From positions 1-64,000 of the forward strand of contig NZ_QVFV01000004.1 of assembly GCF_004212215.1 (NCBI RefSeq): DNA of 64,000 nucleotides, in the 5' to 3' direction. Made by a program: the position numbers and the translations under genes. Position 1 is the stretch's first letter. Each line of letters begins with the position of its first letter. Shown piece after piece: positions 46,184 through 55,199 of the stretch. The stretch is from Leptolyngbya iicbica LK. GTDB lineage: Bacteria > Cyanobacteriota > Cyanobacteriia > Phormidesmidales > Phormidesmidaceae. The notes under the pieces were generated by a model that saw only the letters and a list, made by a program, of their open reading frames with translations, was not told where the DNA came from and searched no databases.

Positions 46184-47046
46184 TCCAATTCGCCTTCTTG
46201 TAGCGGCGGCGGTTGAGGCACGACCTTGAGTGGAGCTGGTTGAGGGTCTGCCGTTTTCGTCGGTTCGGGGACTGCCATTTCTTGAGCTACCTCTGCGGCA
46301 GCAGCTTCCGGCAATTCCACCAATTCTTTCTCTTTTTCTTCAAGCTTGAGGGGCAGGCGTACGGGCTGCTGCGTTTCCACTGCATCCGCTTGGGGTAAGG
46401 ACTGTTCGAGGTCATCTAGCGGTCGGGGAATGACCATCACGGCATGGAGTTCGCCGATGCGTTCGGCCTCGTGCATACCCGCTTCTACGGCGATCGCGAC
46501 ATTCGATAGCGAGCCCCGAATGATCACTGTACACAGTCCATCGCCAATGGATTGGTGGGCTACGACTTGTACTTCTGCGGCCTTGGTCATGGCGTCGGCA
46601 GCACCGACCATGGCTGGGAAGCCACGAGTTTCTAAGAGACCGAGGGCACCGCTCCCGACGCGCCCTTTACCGATGCGATCGAGCTCGTCCAAACGCATAC
46701 AAATCGGCAGCACCGCTTCCAGGTTCGGCAGCGGCCGAGGAATTAAGGATGACGAAATAAATTGGCCAAATTGTTTAGCGGTGGCCGTGCCCGCTTCCAC
46801 GGCCATCCGCACATCGGCGACGCCGCCGCGAACGACAGCCGTACAATGCCCCGCGCCAGTTTTTTCGTAACCGATGAGCATCACATCCGAAGACTTCAGC
46901 ATGGCATCGGCCGTGCCCACGACGGCGGGAAAGCTATGGGTAGAGACCATGCCCAGAGCCGCTCCCTTCAACTTTGAGGCCCATCGCTGAGCATGGGGTG
47001 AGGGTTTTGCCAGTGCTAGCTGTTTGGAATTAGTTGCCACCATCAC
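46180..47046 (-). CDS. ccmO: Carboxysome shell protein CcmO, tandem BMC domains
   Basis: A 288-residue shell protein with two bacterial-microcompartment domains that form a pseudohexameric trimer. Domain 1 is about 27-113 (GAALGMVSTHSFPAVVGTADAMLKSSDVMLIGYEKTGAGHCTAVVRGGVADV), domain 2 is about 132-218 (GALGLLETRGFPAMVGAADAMTKAAEVQVVAHQSIGDGLCTVIIRGSLSNV). A Pro/Glu-rich tail of about 70 residues follows, absent from hexameric CcmK, and might reach neighbouring proteins. CcmO is essential for shell closure in beta-carboxysomes. It is the last gene of the ccm operon, 87 bp after ccmN, and its stop shares four bases with convergent miaA. Confidence 0.97.
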   Translation of the reverse strand: MMVATNSKQLALAKPSPHAQRWASKLKGAALGMVSTHSFPAVVGTADAMLKSSDVMLIGYEKTGAGHCTAVVRGGVADVRMAVEAGTATAKQFGQFISSSLIPRPLPNLEAVLPICMRLDELDRIGKGRVGSGALGLLETRGFPAMVGAADAMTKAAEVQVVAHQSIGDGLCTVIIRGSLSNVAIAVEAGMHEAERIGELHAVMVIPRPLDDLEQSLPQADAVETQQPVRLPLKLEEKEKELVELPEAAAAEVAQEMAVPEPTKTADPQPAPLKVVPQPPPLQEGELD

Positions 47047-47133
47047 GGGGCCTCGCAGAATGTATGGACGAGCGTTCTTTTATTGTAGGAACTCGGCGGG
47101 TAGGTGTCGGTAAGCTGCAGCTAAATCGTTATA

Positions 47134-47727
47134 TCAGGACGGATTTTGACCGTTGTCGTTGAGCGCGTCGCGATGAGGGAATAGGGTCTTCATCAATTGC
47201 GTCACCTGCTCACGGCCATAGACGACCCGATTAGGGGTGAGGCCATTGCTTTCTGGGGTAGTTGGTGCTGCGCCATTCGGTTCGATCTCGGTTGCGGATG
47301 CGTCAGTCGTTTCTGGGTTGTCACCCGAATCAGCTGACGGTGCAGGCTGACCGTTACTCGCTGCCGGGCTGTCGGCGATCGCGTCGGGAATACCGTGGAG
47401 CGATCGCGCCGGTAGCACTGTTCCCGCCGCCACCTGCGGATTCAGCAAAGAACTCTCAGCACCAATACAAGCATGAGGTCCAACTAACCCTTGGCCGACA
47501 ACCAACACCCCACTGCCCAAGTTGACACCGGCCCCCAGTACCAGCTTGCCTCCCGCTGCTTGCACAATCACGCCTAAGCCCAGACAAACCCCGGAAGCAA
47601 TGACTAACCGAGCATCAGGAGCGGCTTCTAAAACAACCCCAGCGGCGATCGCCACATCCGGGGCAAGTTCGACATTGGCCCCGATGTAATAGTCGGCTGC
47701 TGCTCGTTGTTCATGTGCCTGCACCAT
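47134..47727 (-). CDS. ccmN: Carboxysome assembly protein CcmN
   Basis: A 197-residue adaptor. The N-terminal part (about 15-105) is a left-handed beta-helix with hexapeptide repeats (LAPDVAIAAGVVLEAAPDARLVIASGVCLGLGVIVQ) and binds the CcmM beta-helix. A low-complexity linker (about 115-170) connects it to a C-terminal amphipathic encapsulation peptide (about 174-192, RVVYGREQVTQLMKTLFPH) that docks to the shell proteins CcmK and CcmO. Both parts are needed for recruiting the shell to the procarboxysome. It starts 12 bp after the ccmM stop, so translation is likely coupled. Confidence 0.95.
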   Translation of the reverse strand: MVQAHEQRAAADYYIGANVELAPDVAIAAGVVLEAAPDARLVIASGVCLGLGVIVQAAGGKLVLGAGVNLGSGVLVVGQGLVGPHACIGAESSLLNPQVAAGTVLPARSLHGIPDAIADSPAASNGQPAPSADSGDNPETTDASATEIEPNGAAPTTPESNGLTPNRVVYGREQVTQLMKTLFPHRDALNDNGQNPS

Positions 47728-47739
47728 GCAAGAAATTGA

Positions 47740-49773
47740 CTAGGGTCGCTGAATGGTGGTCTCAAGTACCCGGCGTTTGGCTTGAGGATCAATGCCGACC
47801 AGCCGGACATATTCTCCCGCGTGGGAGGCCAAACCAGATTCCAAAGCCGATAGCACGGCAGACGGATTCTGTCCCTCAATCATGCCGCCAGTTTGCCAAG
47901 CGCCACTGCGGTAACGCCGGACATCAGCATGTTCCAGACTGATGCGGTAGCCTTGCCCGACGAGCTGCCGCACCTGTTGTACCACGTCCTCGCTAAGAGG
48001 GTGGTGGCCGTTGGTACTACTGCCATTAGCTGGGGCGGTGGCTGCGGCGTAGGTTGAACCGCTAGAGGCTGGAGCGCTGTTGCTGGCGTAGCTGGCTGAG
48101 TGACCATTGCTGCCTGCTTGGCCGGGGCGGTTAATGATAGTGGGTGCCAAGCGTTTTTTCGCGGTGGGATCGATGCCAAAAACGCGCACATATTCCCCAG
48201 CGTGCTCTTGCACACAAGCATTCAGGGCTGACAACACCTCACTTTCGCGAGTCGCCTCAATCGGTGAGCAAGTTTGCCACACATTGCTGCGGAAGCGGCG
48301 GGCGTCGGCATGCTCGGTGCCAATTTTGAAGCCTTGGCTCAATAATCCCCGAACCTGTTGCACGGCTTCGCTGGAGAGTTGACCGCTGGGGGCAGCTGCA
48401 GCCCCGTTGCCGGCGTAGCTTGCGGGAGCAGCAGCGGAACCGCCTCCGGTATTCCCCAGTGACGCGGGGCCGTCTGGTCGCTGAATCGTGACGGGCGAGA
48501 TGCGTCGCTTAGCAACGGGGTCAATCCCAAACATGCGGATATATTCGCCCGGATGCTCGTTGACACAAGCTTGGACTGCGGTCATGGCTTCCCGCTCTCC
48601 ACCGGCCTGCACTGGTGAACAGGTTTGCCACACGTTGCTGCGATAACGGCGGGCATCGGCATGCTCTAAGCCAATTTTGAAGCCTTGGCTTAACCAGTTG
48701 CGAATCTGGTGGCTCAGATCACCGCCTCCGTTACCGCTGGTACTATTTGGGCTGCTGTAGCTAGTGGCCGCACTGCTATGACCAGCGGTAGGGACGGCGT
48801 GAGTCTGGACCGCTACGGGTTTCCCATCAGGTCGCTGAATTGTGGTGGTAGCGATCCGCTGCTTTGCCGCTGGGTCAATCCCAAATAGCCGCACATACTC
48901 GCCTGCGTGCTCCTCTAAACAGGCCTCAAGGGCGGTTAATACATCGCCTTCACGGGTAGATTGGATGGGGCTACAAGTTTGCCAAACGTTGCTCCGGTAA
49001 CGACGAGCATCGGCATGTTCGGTGCCAATTTGGTAACCCTGGTTGAGCAGTTGTCGCACCTGTTGAACGATATCGGTCGTCAGTCTTTGAGGTTGCATGA
49101 TCTTAGTTCCGTTGTCTTGAGCGATAGAGGTAAGCGGTAAGCGATCGCGCTGATCGGCGACGTCAGATGGCTGCGAGGACGTCATAACGGCCTGCCCATA
49201 GCCTGCCCGCAGTGATTGATTAATAGTGCTGAGTTCTGCGACAAAGGCGAGATCTTGAGGCTGGGCATCGGCTAGGCGATCGGCTTGCTCTTGCTGCGTG
49301 ATCACCGCTCCCGAGGGCACAAGTTTGCCGGGTGGAATTTCGACATCCTGCACTAGGGCGTGCATCATGACGACGCAGCCAGCCCCCAAGCGGGCATTAA
49401 AAACCGTTGAGCGGAAACCCACGAAAGCATTGTCACCGATGTAAGCTGGCCCCTGAATGATGGCCTTGTGACCAATGCAGACGTTTACTCCGAGCCATAC
49501 GGAGTACGATTTATCATCGTCACCGAGCACTCGGCCCTCGCGCAAAGCGTGGATCACCACGCCATCTTGAATGACCGTGCCTGCCCCCAGGCTAAATACG
49601 ACATTTGTATCGGCGCGAATGACGGCACCGGGTGCCACCAATACATCCTCTGCAATCCGAACATCGCCAACGACCTCGGCAAAATCGTGCACGATCGCTG
49701 TCGTGTCGGATGCTAGTCGCCCAGAGCCAGACGCTTCAGACGTTGGCGGAGCTACTGCGCTTCGGGTCACCAT
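47740..49773 (-). CDS. ccmM: Carboxysome scaffold CcmM with gamma-carbonic-anhydrase domain and four RbcS-like repeats
   Basis: A 677-residue scaffold that organises Rubisco and links it to the shell. The N-terminal gamma-CA-like beta-helix is residues about 1-205. Zinc ligands His75 (VVIHALREG) and His102 ([13 protein letters not shown]) are present, but the third position is Gln107 (codon CAG at 49453-49455), where active homologues have His, so it is probably catalytically dead. Four Rubisco-small-subunit-like (SSUL) repeats follow from about 230 to 677. Repeats 1-3 carry two Cys each (WQTCSP and a Cys near the helix end), and repeat 4 has none. An internal ATG at 49098 (Met226, [14 protein letters not shown]) could start the shorter isoform of about 450 residues (M35-type) that lacks the carbonic-anhydrase domain. 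It is the fourth gene of the operon. Confidence 0.98.
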   Translation of the reverse strand: MVTRSAVAPPTSEASGSGRLASDTTAIVHDFAEVVGDVRIAEDVLVAPGAVIRADTNVVFSLGAGTVIQDGVVIHALREGRVLGDDDKSYSVWLGVNVCIGHKAIIQGPAYIGDNAFVGFRSTVFNARLGAGCVVMMHALVQDVEIPPGKLVPSGAVITQQEQADRLADAQPQDLAFVAELSTINQSLRAGYGQAVMTSSQPSDVADQRDRLPLTSIAQDNGTKIMQPQRLTTDIVQQVRQLLNQGYQIGTEHADARRYRSNVWQTCSPIQSTREGDVLTALEACLEEHAGEYVRLFGIDPAAKQRIATTTIQRPDGKPVAVQTHAVPTAGHSSAATSYSSPNSTSGNGGGDLSHQIRNWLSQGFKIGLEHADARRYRSNVWQTCSPVQAGGEREAMTAVQACVNEHPGEYIRMFGIDPVAKRRISPVTIQRPDGPASLGNTGGGSAAAPASYAGNGAAAAPSGQLSSEAVQQVRGLLSQGFKIGTEHADARRFRSNVWQTCSPIEATRESEVLSALNACVQEHAGEYVRVFGIDPTAKKRLAPTIINRPGQAGSNGHSASYASNSAPASSGSTYAAATAPANGSSTNGHHPLSEDVVQQVRQLVGQGYRISLEHADVRRYRSGAWQTGGMIEGQNPSAVLSALESGLASHAGEYVRLVGIDPQAKRRVLETTIQRP

Positions 49774-49883
49774 AAACCCGATCCCTCCCTTAATTTATCT
49801 GCCATCTCGCGGCACTAGCGCACCGAGGTCGGCCAAAAGGGGCGGCACAAATGTATGGGCCGTCCCCTCAGACCTTGAAGGAT

Positions 49884-50186
49884 TTAACTGAAATCATCAC
49901 GCTTGCTGTACAACGTGCCTGAACTCAAAGAAACAGTATCGACAATGGCGATTACTGCGGCATCAACCGGACGATCGTGGTAACCCTGATGTTCCCGCGC
50001 ACCACTGCCTCGGGTAATCAGCACCCACTCTCCCGGTCCCGCCCCAACCACGTCAGCGGCGACCTCATAGTCTGGTAATGGCTCACCCGTATCACTGATG
50101 AGTTGCACCATCAAAAACTTGACGCCACTGAGACTCGGTTCCTTGCAGGTACTCACAACCGTGCCGCGAACTTTAGCCAAAAGCAT
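49884..50186 (-). CDS. ccmL: Carboxysome pentamer shell protein CcmL
   Basis: A 100-residue BMV-fold protein forming pentamers that cap the vertices of the icosahedral shell. The family pattern MLLAKVRGTVVSTCKEPSLSGVKFLMVQL starts the protein, and the pore region GAGPGEWVLITRGSGAR follows. Length is typical. It lies 13 bp after ccmK1, so it is co-transcribed; the gap to ccmM is 110 bp. Only a few copies are needed per carboxysome, so translation is expected to be lower than for CcmK. Confidence 0.97.
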   Translation of the reverse strand: MLLAKVRGTVVSTCKEPSLSGVKFLMVQLISDTGEPLPDYEVAADVVGAGPGEWVLITRGSGAREHQGYHDRPVDAAVIAIVDTVSLSSGTLYSKRDDFS

Positions 50187-50199
50187 AAAAAGCGTTTAC

Positions 50200-50538
50200 C
50201 TAACGGCCGTAGGGGCGAATACCACTAACGCTCTCGCGGAACTGTTCTACAGCCTCGGTATAACGGATGGGCAGCACAAATTCCAGGTTTTCGTGAGGAC
50301 GAGCGATGATGTGCGTTGAGAGCACTTGGCCTCCGTTCACTCGCTTCACATTCTCAACCCCGGCAGAAACCGAAGCTTGTACTTCAGAGACGTCTCCCCG
50401 CACGATCACCGTTACGCGACCGCTACCGATTTTCTCATAGCCCACCAGGGTTACCCGAGCTGCTTTCACCATGGCATCAGCAGCTTCAACAACAGCTGGG
50501 AAGCCCAAGGTTTCAATCATGCCAACGGCAATGGCCAT
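50200..50538 (-). CDS. ccmK1: Carboxysome hexamer shell protein CcmK1
   Basis: A 112-residue single-BMC-domain shell protein that forms hexamers in the flat facets. The pore loop is KIGSGRVTV, as in CcmK1/K2. It differs from the upstream CcmK2 in its longer C-terminal tail ([14 protein letters not shown]). AAAGGAGTT gives a strong ribosome binding site before the ATG. The K1/K2 naming rests on order (K2-K1-L-M-N, as in Synechocystis) and on the longer tail. The two paralogues differ at few positions, so a recent duplication or gene conversion is likely. Confidence 0.95.
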   Translation of the reverse strand: MAIAVGMIETLGFPAVVEAADAMVKAARVTLVGYEKIGSGRVTVIVRGDVSEVQASVSAGVENVKRVNGGQVLSTHIIARPHENLEFVLPIRYTEAVEQFRESVSGIRPYGR

Positions 50539-50850
50539 AACGCTAACTCCTTTGAATCAATATCAATTACTTTTGCTTGAAAACACGATGAGGACTGGCT
50601 CTCCGTTCAACTCACTCAGCAGCACCTGCTGTCTCGATGAGTCAACTGCCGCCATGCTGAGCTTTGACACAACGATGGCGATCACTCAGGAAACTTGACG
50701 GCTGAATCGGTCACTTACCCGTACCAATCAGCGATCGCGCCGGATTTGAATGGCTACTGTGATTGCCCATGAGGACATCATTAGCCAGTTACCTACAGCA
50801 CAGTTTCCTAAGACCGTCTGCCATTAGTTGGTCAGACTCGTGACTCAGTC
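50539..50850. other. 312-bp spacer between ccmK2 and ccmK1
   Basis: An unusually long spacer for two adjacent shell genes. No gene is supported. It may contain a processing site, an internal promoter or an attenuator that sets ccmK1-L-M-N-O level apart from ccmK2. A weak hairpin cannot be excluded; no clear intrinsic terminator with a U-run was found on the minus strand. Confidence 0.4.
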
Positions 50851-51159
50851 CTAGGTTCTAAACTGCTCTACGGCTTCGGTATACCGAATCGGCAACACAA
50901 ACTCCAAGTTTTCGTGGGGACGAGCAATGATGTGGGTCGATAGAACTTCGCCACCATTGACCCGCTTGGCAGACTCAATCCCAGCAGAAACCGAAGCCTG
51001 CACCTCAGAAACGTCGCCACGCACAATCACGGTGACTCGGCCACTGCCAATCTTTTCGTAGCCCACCAAAGTTACCCGGGCTGCTTTCACCATGGCATCA
51101 GCAGCTTCAACAACGGCAGGGAAACCCTTGGTTTCAATCATTCCAACTGCAATAGGCAT
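50851..51159 (-). CDS. ccmK2: Carboxysome hexamer shell protein CcmK2
   Basis: A 102-residue BMC protein and the main shell facet subunit. The sequence starts [49 protein letters not shown], with the charged pore motif KIGSGR. A ribosome binding site (AGAGGGAGATAA) precedes the start. It is the first gene of the ccm operon, so its promoter lies in the 636-bp region shared with ndhF3. Length is the usual 102-103 residues. Confidence 0.97.
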   Translation of the reverse strand: MPIAVGMIETKGFPAVVEAADAMVKAARVTLVGYEKIGSGRVTVIVRGDVSEVQASVSAGIESAKRVNGGEVLSTHIIARPHENLEFVLPIRYTEAVEQFRT

Positions 51160-51795
51160 TTATCGTTATCTCCCTCTTAAGACGCTATGAGCCACTGCAA
51201 CTTGCTTGAACTCGCTACGAGCCTCAAGCCTGGCGCACTCAATATTAAGAAATACTGCTTTTGCCAGTAGGCACGGAAGTGGCCCACTCAAACTCCATGT
51301 AAGTCAAGGATATGAGGCCACTGCACCCTTGGCAATATAAGCCTCGATGATTGTCCTTAATATGAAATATCAATACGACTAATGAAATATTCCGCAGGCT
51401 TGATTTACAAGCTGTTGTCAAGCTTGATGTCGGCACTCTCGATCGCTCTCACAAGTTCGTCATAATTTGTTGAAAAAGTTCATGCTTCTATAGCTGAATC
51501 AAAAGCGGCAAACGCTTGAAAGCCGCCTGTTTGAGCGCCATCCAAATTCCGTTATGATGAACCATAATTCTTACTCTGAAGCCTTTACCTGATTTGGCCG
51601 CTTTTTGGGGTTTTGAGTCATTGCCTGGAGCGGTGAATTAGCGATTTTTGTCCTGTTTCAGCGCCGAATGTGAGCGCGAGGTAGGAGGCTACGGTCTGTT
51701 TCTAGCTGCTACTAAGCTGCATCGGCTGTGTGGGTGGGTTGGTAGCTGGTGGCGATCGCGGTGATGGTGGGGAATGTCTATAAGCGCAGAGGCCC
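51160..51795. promoter_or_regulatory. Shared control region between ccmK2 and ndhF3
   Basis: A 636-bp region between two divergent concentrating-mechanism operons. Toward ndhF3 it holds a sigma-70-like pair (TTGAGC at 51531-51536, TATGAT at 51553-51558, 16-bp spacing) and a TTATG-N6-CATAA inverted repeat (51552-51567) over the -10. A GCGGC/GCCGC hairpin lies at 51505-51526. LysR regulators (NdhR/CcmR, CmpR) are known to control these genes in other species; no regulator is encoded in the window. No supported gene lies here; a minus-strand frame at 51245-51436 has no family. Confidence 0.6.
51531..51567 (+). promoter_or_regulatory. Predicted ndhF3 promoter with overlapping inverted repeat
   Basis: TTGAGC, 16-bp spacer, TATGAT, with the dyad TTATG(N6)CATAA covering the -10. 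Overlap of an operator-sized dyad with the -10 suggests repression, as reported for NdhR at low-CO2-induced operons. The long leader to the ndhF3 start (about 230 bp) is a caveat. Confidence 0.5.
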
Positions 51796-53631
51796 ATGGC
51801 AGATTTTTGGATGCAAAGTGGCTGGCTGATTCCGGCCTATGGATTGATGGGGGCGATCGCCACCTTGCCCTGGTCGATCGGGTTGATTCGTCGCACAGGG
51901 CAGCGCCCAGCGGCGTATCTCAATCTCGTGATGACGCTGCTGGCCTTTGTGCATGGCATCGGAGCCTTTCGATATGTCCGTCAGCACGGGGCGCAGGAGC
52001 TGAACTGGGATTGGTTCCAAATTACGGACTTGACCCTGCATGTGTCTTTCGAGCTCTCTCGGTTAAGTCTGGGCATCGTACTGTTGATTACTGGCTTGAG
52101 CTTTTTGGCACAGCTGTTTGCGCTGGGCTATTTAGAAAAAGATTGGGCTTTGGGACGCTTCTATGGGCTGATGGGCTTTTTTGAAGCGGCGATGAGTGGG
52201 GTGATTTTGAGCAGTTCGCTGTTCTTGTCTTATTCCTTGTTGGAGATGTTGACGCTATCGACCTATTTGCTGGTCGGTTTTTGGTATGCGCAGCCGCTGG
52301 TAGTGACGGCGGCCCGGGACGCCTTTTTGACCAAACGCATTGGCGATGTACTGCTGCTTATGGGCATGATTGCCCTGTCGGCGTTTGCAGGGAGTTTGCG
52401 TTTCAATGACCTGTACGAATGGGTGAAGGTGGCGGATTTAGCGCCGCTGGTGGCCACGCTGCTGGGAGTGGCCCTGATTGCTGGCCCGACGGGCAAGTGT
52501 GCACAATTTCCCCTCCACCTCTGGTTAGACGAGGCGATGGAAGGCCCCAACCCAGCATCGATTTTGCGCAATTCAGTCGTGGTGACCTGCGGGGCGTATG
52601 TGCTCATTCGTCTACAGCCGATTGTCGTGCTGTCTCCGATCGCCTTAGATGTGCTGGTTTTTATTGGCACGGTCACGGCGCTGGGGGCATCATTGGTCGC
52701 GCTGGCCCAAGTGGATATTAAGCGGACGTTTTCTTACTCCACCAGTGCTTATTTAGGGCTGGTCTTTATCGCTGTCGGTACTGAGTGGCCGGGGGTGGCC
52801 CTGACGATTTTGCTGACCCACGCGATCGCTAAAGCGCTCCTTTTCATGAGTGTCGGGGCGATCATTTTGACAACCAACTGCCAAGACCTCACTGAGTTAG
52901 GGGGCCTAGCCCGCAAGATGCCTGCGACTACGGTGGCTTACATCACCGCCGGATTGGGGATGGTTGGCATTTTTCCCTTGGGCTGTTTCTGGGGGTACAA
53001 CCTGGGCATTGAATTTTTCTGGCAATCACAGCCCGCTTTGGTTGCCGTCTTTTTGCTGGTGAATTTGCTGACTGCCTTAAACCTGACCCGAGTGTTTCGC
53101 CTGATTTTCTTAGGCTCGGCCCAACCTAAGACACGGCGAGCTCCGGAGGTGCCTTGGCCGATGGCTGTGCCGATGGTAACGCTGGTCGGCGTGACGCTGT
53201 TGCTGCCCTTAGGGATGCACCAAATGGATCTGCTACCGCCTTGGCGATATATCAACTTGACGGCGTTTGTCTTGTTAATGGCGTCAGGCGTCGCGGGAGT
53301 TGCGATCGGGGCGACTATGCCGCTGAGTCAAGCCTTGGCCCGGTCGACTCAAAAACCCCTGCGGATTTTGCAAGATTTACTGGCTTATGACTTCTACACC
53401 GAAAAGCTCTATCGCCTTACCGTCGTTGGCCTAGTTGAGCGGTTGTCTTTTGCCAGTAGCTGGTTCGATCGCTACGTTGTCGACGGCTTGGTCAACAGTA
53501 TCGGGCTGGCGTCGTTGATGGGAGGCGAAAGCTTGAAATACAGCATATCGGGGCGATCGCAAGGCTACATCCTCACCATCGTATTTGGGGTGGGGCTGCT
53601 GATGCTATTGACGACTTGGAAACTGTGGTAA
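51796..53631 (+). CDS. ndhF3: NDH-1 subunit NdhF3 (CO2-uptake complex)
   Basis: A 611-residue proton-pumping membrane subunit of the inducible NDH-1MS complex, which powers CO2 hydration on the thylakoid membrane. It has about 15-16 membrane helices and the conserved core of antiporter-like NdhF (GPTGKCAQFPLHLWLDEAMEGPNPASILRN, with lysine and histidine residues of the proton channel; FSYSTSAYLGLVFIAVG; LLTHAIAKALLFMSVGAI). It is shorter at the C-terminus than NdhF1, as expected for NdhF3. The order ndhF3-ndhD3-cupA is the diagnostic signature. Next gene starts nine bases downstream. Confidence 0.95.
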   Translation: MADFWMQSGWLIPAYGLMGAIATLPWSIGLIRRTGQRPAAYLNLVMTLLAFVHGIGAFRYVRQHGAQELNWDWFQITDLTLHVSFELSRLSLGIVLLITGLSFLAQLFALGYLEKDWALGRFYGLMGFFEAAMSGVILSSSLFLSYSLLEMLTLSTYLLVGFWYAQPLVVTAARDAFLTKRIGDVLLLMGMIALSAFAGSLRFNDLYEWVKVADLAPLVATLLGVALIAGPTGKCAQFPLHLWLDEAMEGPNPASILRNSVVVTCGAYVLIRLQPIVVLSPIALDVLVFIGTVTALGASLVALAQVDIKRTFSYSTSAYLGLVFIAVGTEWPGVALTILLTHAIAKALLFMSVGAIILTTNCQDLTELGGLARKMPATTVAYITAGLGMVGIFPLGCFWGYNLGIEFFWQSQPALVAVFLLVNLLTALNLTRVFRLIFLGSAQPKTRRAPEVPWPMAVPMVTLVGVTLLLPLGMHQMDLLPPWRYINLTAFVLLMASGVAGVAIGATMPLSQALARSTQKPLRILQDLLAYDFYTEKLYRLTVVGLVERLSFASSWFDRYVVDGLVNSIGLASLMGGESLKYSISGRSQGYILTIVFGVGLLMLLTTWKLW

Positions 53632-53640
53632 GGCCAGAGC

Positions 53641-55161
53641 ATGATGTTGAGTGCGTTAATTTTGATTCCCCTGGTGGGGGCATTAATCGTTAGTCTGTGG
53701 CCACGATCGCGGCCTAATCCAGAAGTGGGGCAGGTGGCTTTGGTGGTGCAAGCCCTGTCTTTGGTGGGCGCGATCGTGGTGGCGACGCAGTTTGACATTC
53801 AGCAGCCCGACTTGCAATTTGTCGAATCGTTGCCATGGATCGACACCCTGGGCCTCACTTATCAACTGGGGGTGGATGGGTTATCCATGCCGCTACTGGT
53901 GATCAACAGCCTGTTGGGTGCGATCTCGGTTTACGCGACCGCCACCACGATTCCGCGCCCGCGACTCTATTTCACGCTGATGCTACTGATTAATGCGGCG
54001 GTGGCGGGGGCGTTTCTGGCGCAAAACCTGATTCTGTTTTTCATCTTCTATGAGCTAGAGCTAATTCCGCTGTACTTGCTCATTGCCATTTGGGGTGGGG
54101 CGCGGCGGGGCTATGCGGCCACCAAGTTTTTGATTTACACCGCCACGTCCGGCATTTTGATTCTGGGCGGGTTTCTAGGATTTGTGTGGCTGGGGGGCAC
54201 GGGCTCCTTCAACTACGATGCGACCCTGGCCCAATCGATGACGCTTTTCCAGCAGGGTGCGATCTTAATCGCAATTTTGATTGGCTTTGGCATCAAGATT
54301 CCGCTGTTTCCCTTTCACACCTGGCTGCCGGATGCCCACGTCGAAGCGTCGACCCCGGTATCGGTGCTCTTAGCGGGGGTGCTGCTGAAACTAGGCACCT
54401 ACGGCATCGTGCGCTTTGGCCTACAAATGTTGCCGGATGCTTGGGCCTTCTTTGCCCCTTGGCTGGCGATCTGGGCTGTGGTGAGTGTGCTCTATGGTTC
54501 GCTCGCCGCGATCGCCCAAACCGATATGAAAAAAATGGTGGCCTACAGCTCCATTGGTCATATGGGTTACATCTTGTTGGCGGCAGCGGCAGCAACGCCT
54601 CTGGCCATCTTGGGAACGGTGATGCAAATGGTCAGCCACGGGCTGATCTCAGGTCTGTTGTTTCTGCTCGTGGGCATCGTTTACACCACGACGGGAACGC
54701 GCGACCTGACCGTATTGCGGGGATTGCTCAATCCCGAGCGAGGGTTGCCTCTGGTGGGTAGTCTGATGATTTTGGGCGTGATGGCCAGTGCGGGCATTCC
54801 TGGCATGGTGGGCTTCATTTCCGAATTTGTGGTGTTTCGCGGTAGCTTCCTCGCCTTTCCGGTGCCGACGCTGCTGTGTATGGTCGGTGCGGGTCTGACG
54901 GCAGTGTATTTCTTACTGCTGGTTAATCGGGCATTTTTTGGCCGATTAGCGGTGACGCCCCCCAGCGACAAAGTGGTGCCGGATGTGCTGTTGCCGTCAG
55001 TGGCTTGGCGCGATCGCCTGCCAGCCATTGCCCTTGCCCTGTTGATTGTGACCCTCGGATTGCAGCCGCACTGGCTCTCGCGCTGGAGCGAAGTCACGAC
55101 CCTGGCCTGGCGATCGCCCAGCGTCGAAATCGCTCAGCAACTGCCGCCAGATCGCCCCTAA
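53641..55161 (+). CDS. ndhD3: NDH-1 subunit NdhD3 (CO2-uptake complex)
   Basis: A 506-residue antiporter-like membrane subunit with about 14 helices. Conserved segments include LGVDGLSMPLLVINSLLGA, FFIFYELELIPLYLLIAIWGG (channel Glu), IPLFPFHTWLPDAHVEASTPVSVLLAGVLLKLGTYGI and the DMKKMVAYSSIGHMGYILL motif with a key Lys. It sits beside NdhF3 in NDH-1MS. The MMLSALILIPL start follows AGAGC and is nine bases after ndhF3, so translation is coupled. The assignment as D3 rather than D1/D2/D4 rests on the operon. Confidence 0.94.
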   Translation: MMLSALILIPLVGALIVSLWPRSRPNPEVGQVALVVQALSLVGAIVVATQFDIQQPDLQFVESLPWIDTLGLTYQLGVDGLSMPLLVINSLLGAISVYATATTIPRPRLYFTLMLLINAAVAGAFLAQNLILFFIFYELELIPLYLLIAIWGGARRGYAATKFLIYTATSGILILGGFLGFVWLGGTGSFNYDATLAQSMTLFQQGAILIAILIGFGIKIPLFPFHTWLPDAHVEASTPVSVLLAGVLLKLGTYGIVRFGLQMLPDAWAFFAPWLAIWAVVSVLYGSLAAIAQTDMKKMVAYSSIGHMGYILLAAAAATPLAILGTVMQMVSHGLISGLLFLLVGIVYTTTGTRDLTVLRGLLNPERGLPLVGSLMILGVMASAGIPGMVGFISEFVVFRGSFLAFPVPTLLCMVGAGLTAVYFLLLVNRAFFGRLAVTPPSDKVVPDVLLPSVAWRDRLPAIALALLIVTLGLQPHWLSRWSEVTTLAWRSPSVEIAQQLPPDRP

Positions 55162-55199
55162 ATCAATCATTCTGATGCTGTTCATCCGTGCCCTGAACC

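Noticed and set aside
51245-51436. 63-codon minus-strand open frame in the ccmK2-ndhF3 control region
   Set aside because: No family, poor start context; more likely leader DNA of the ccm operon.
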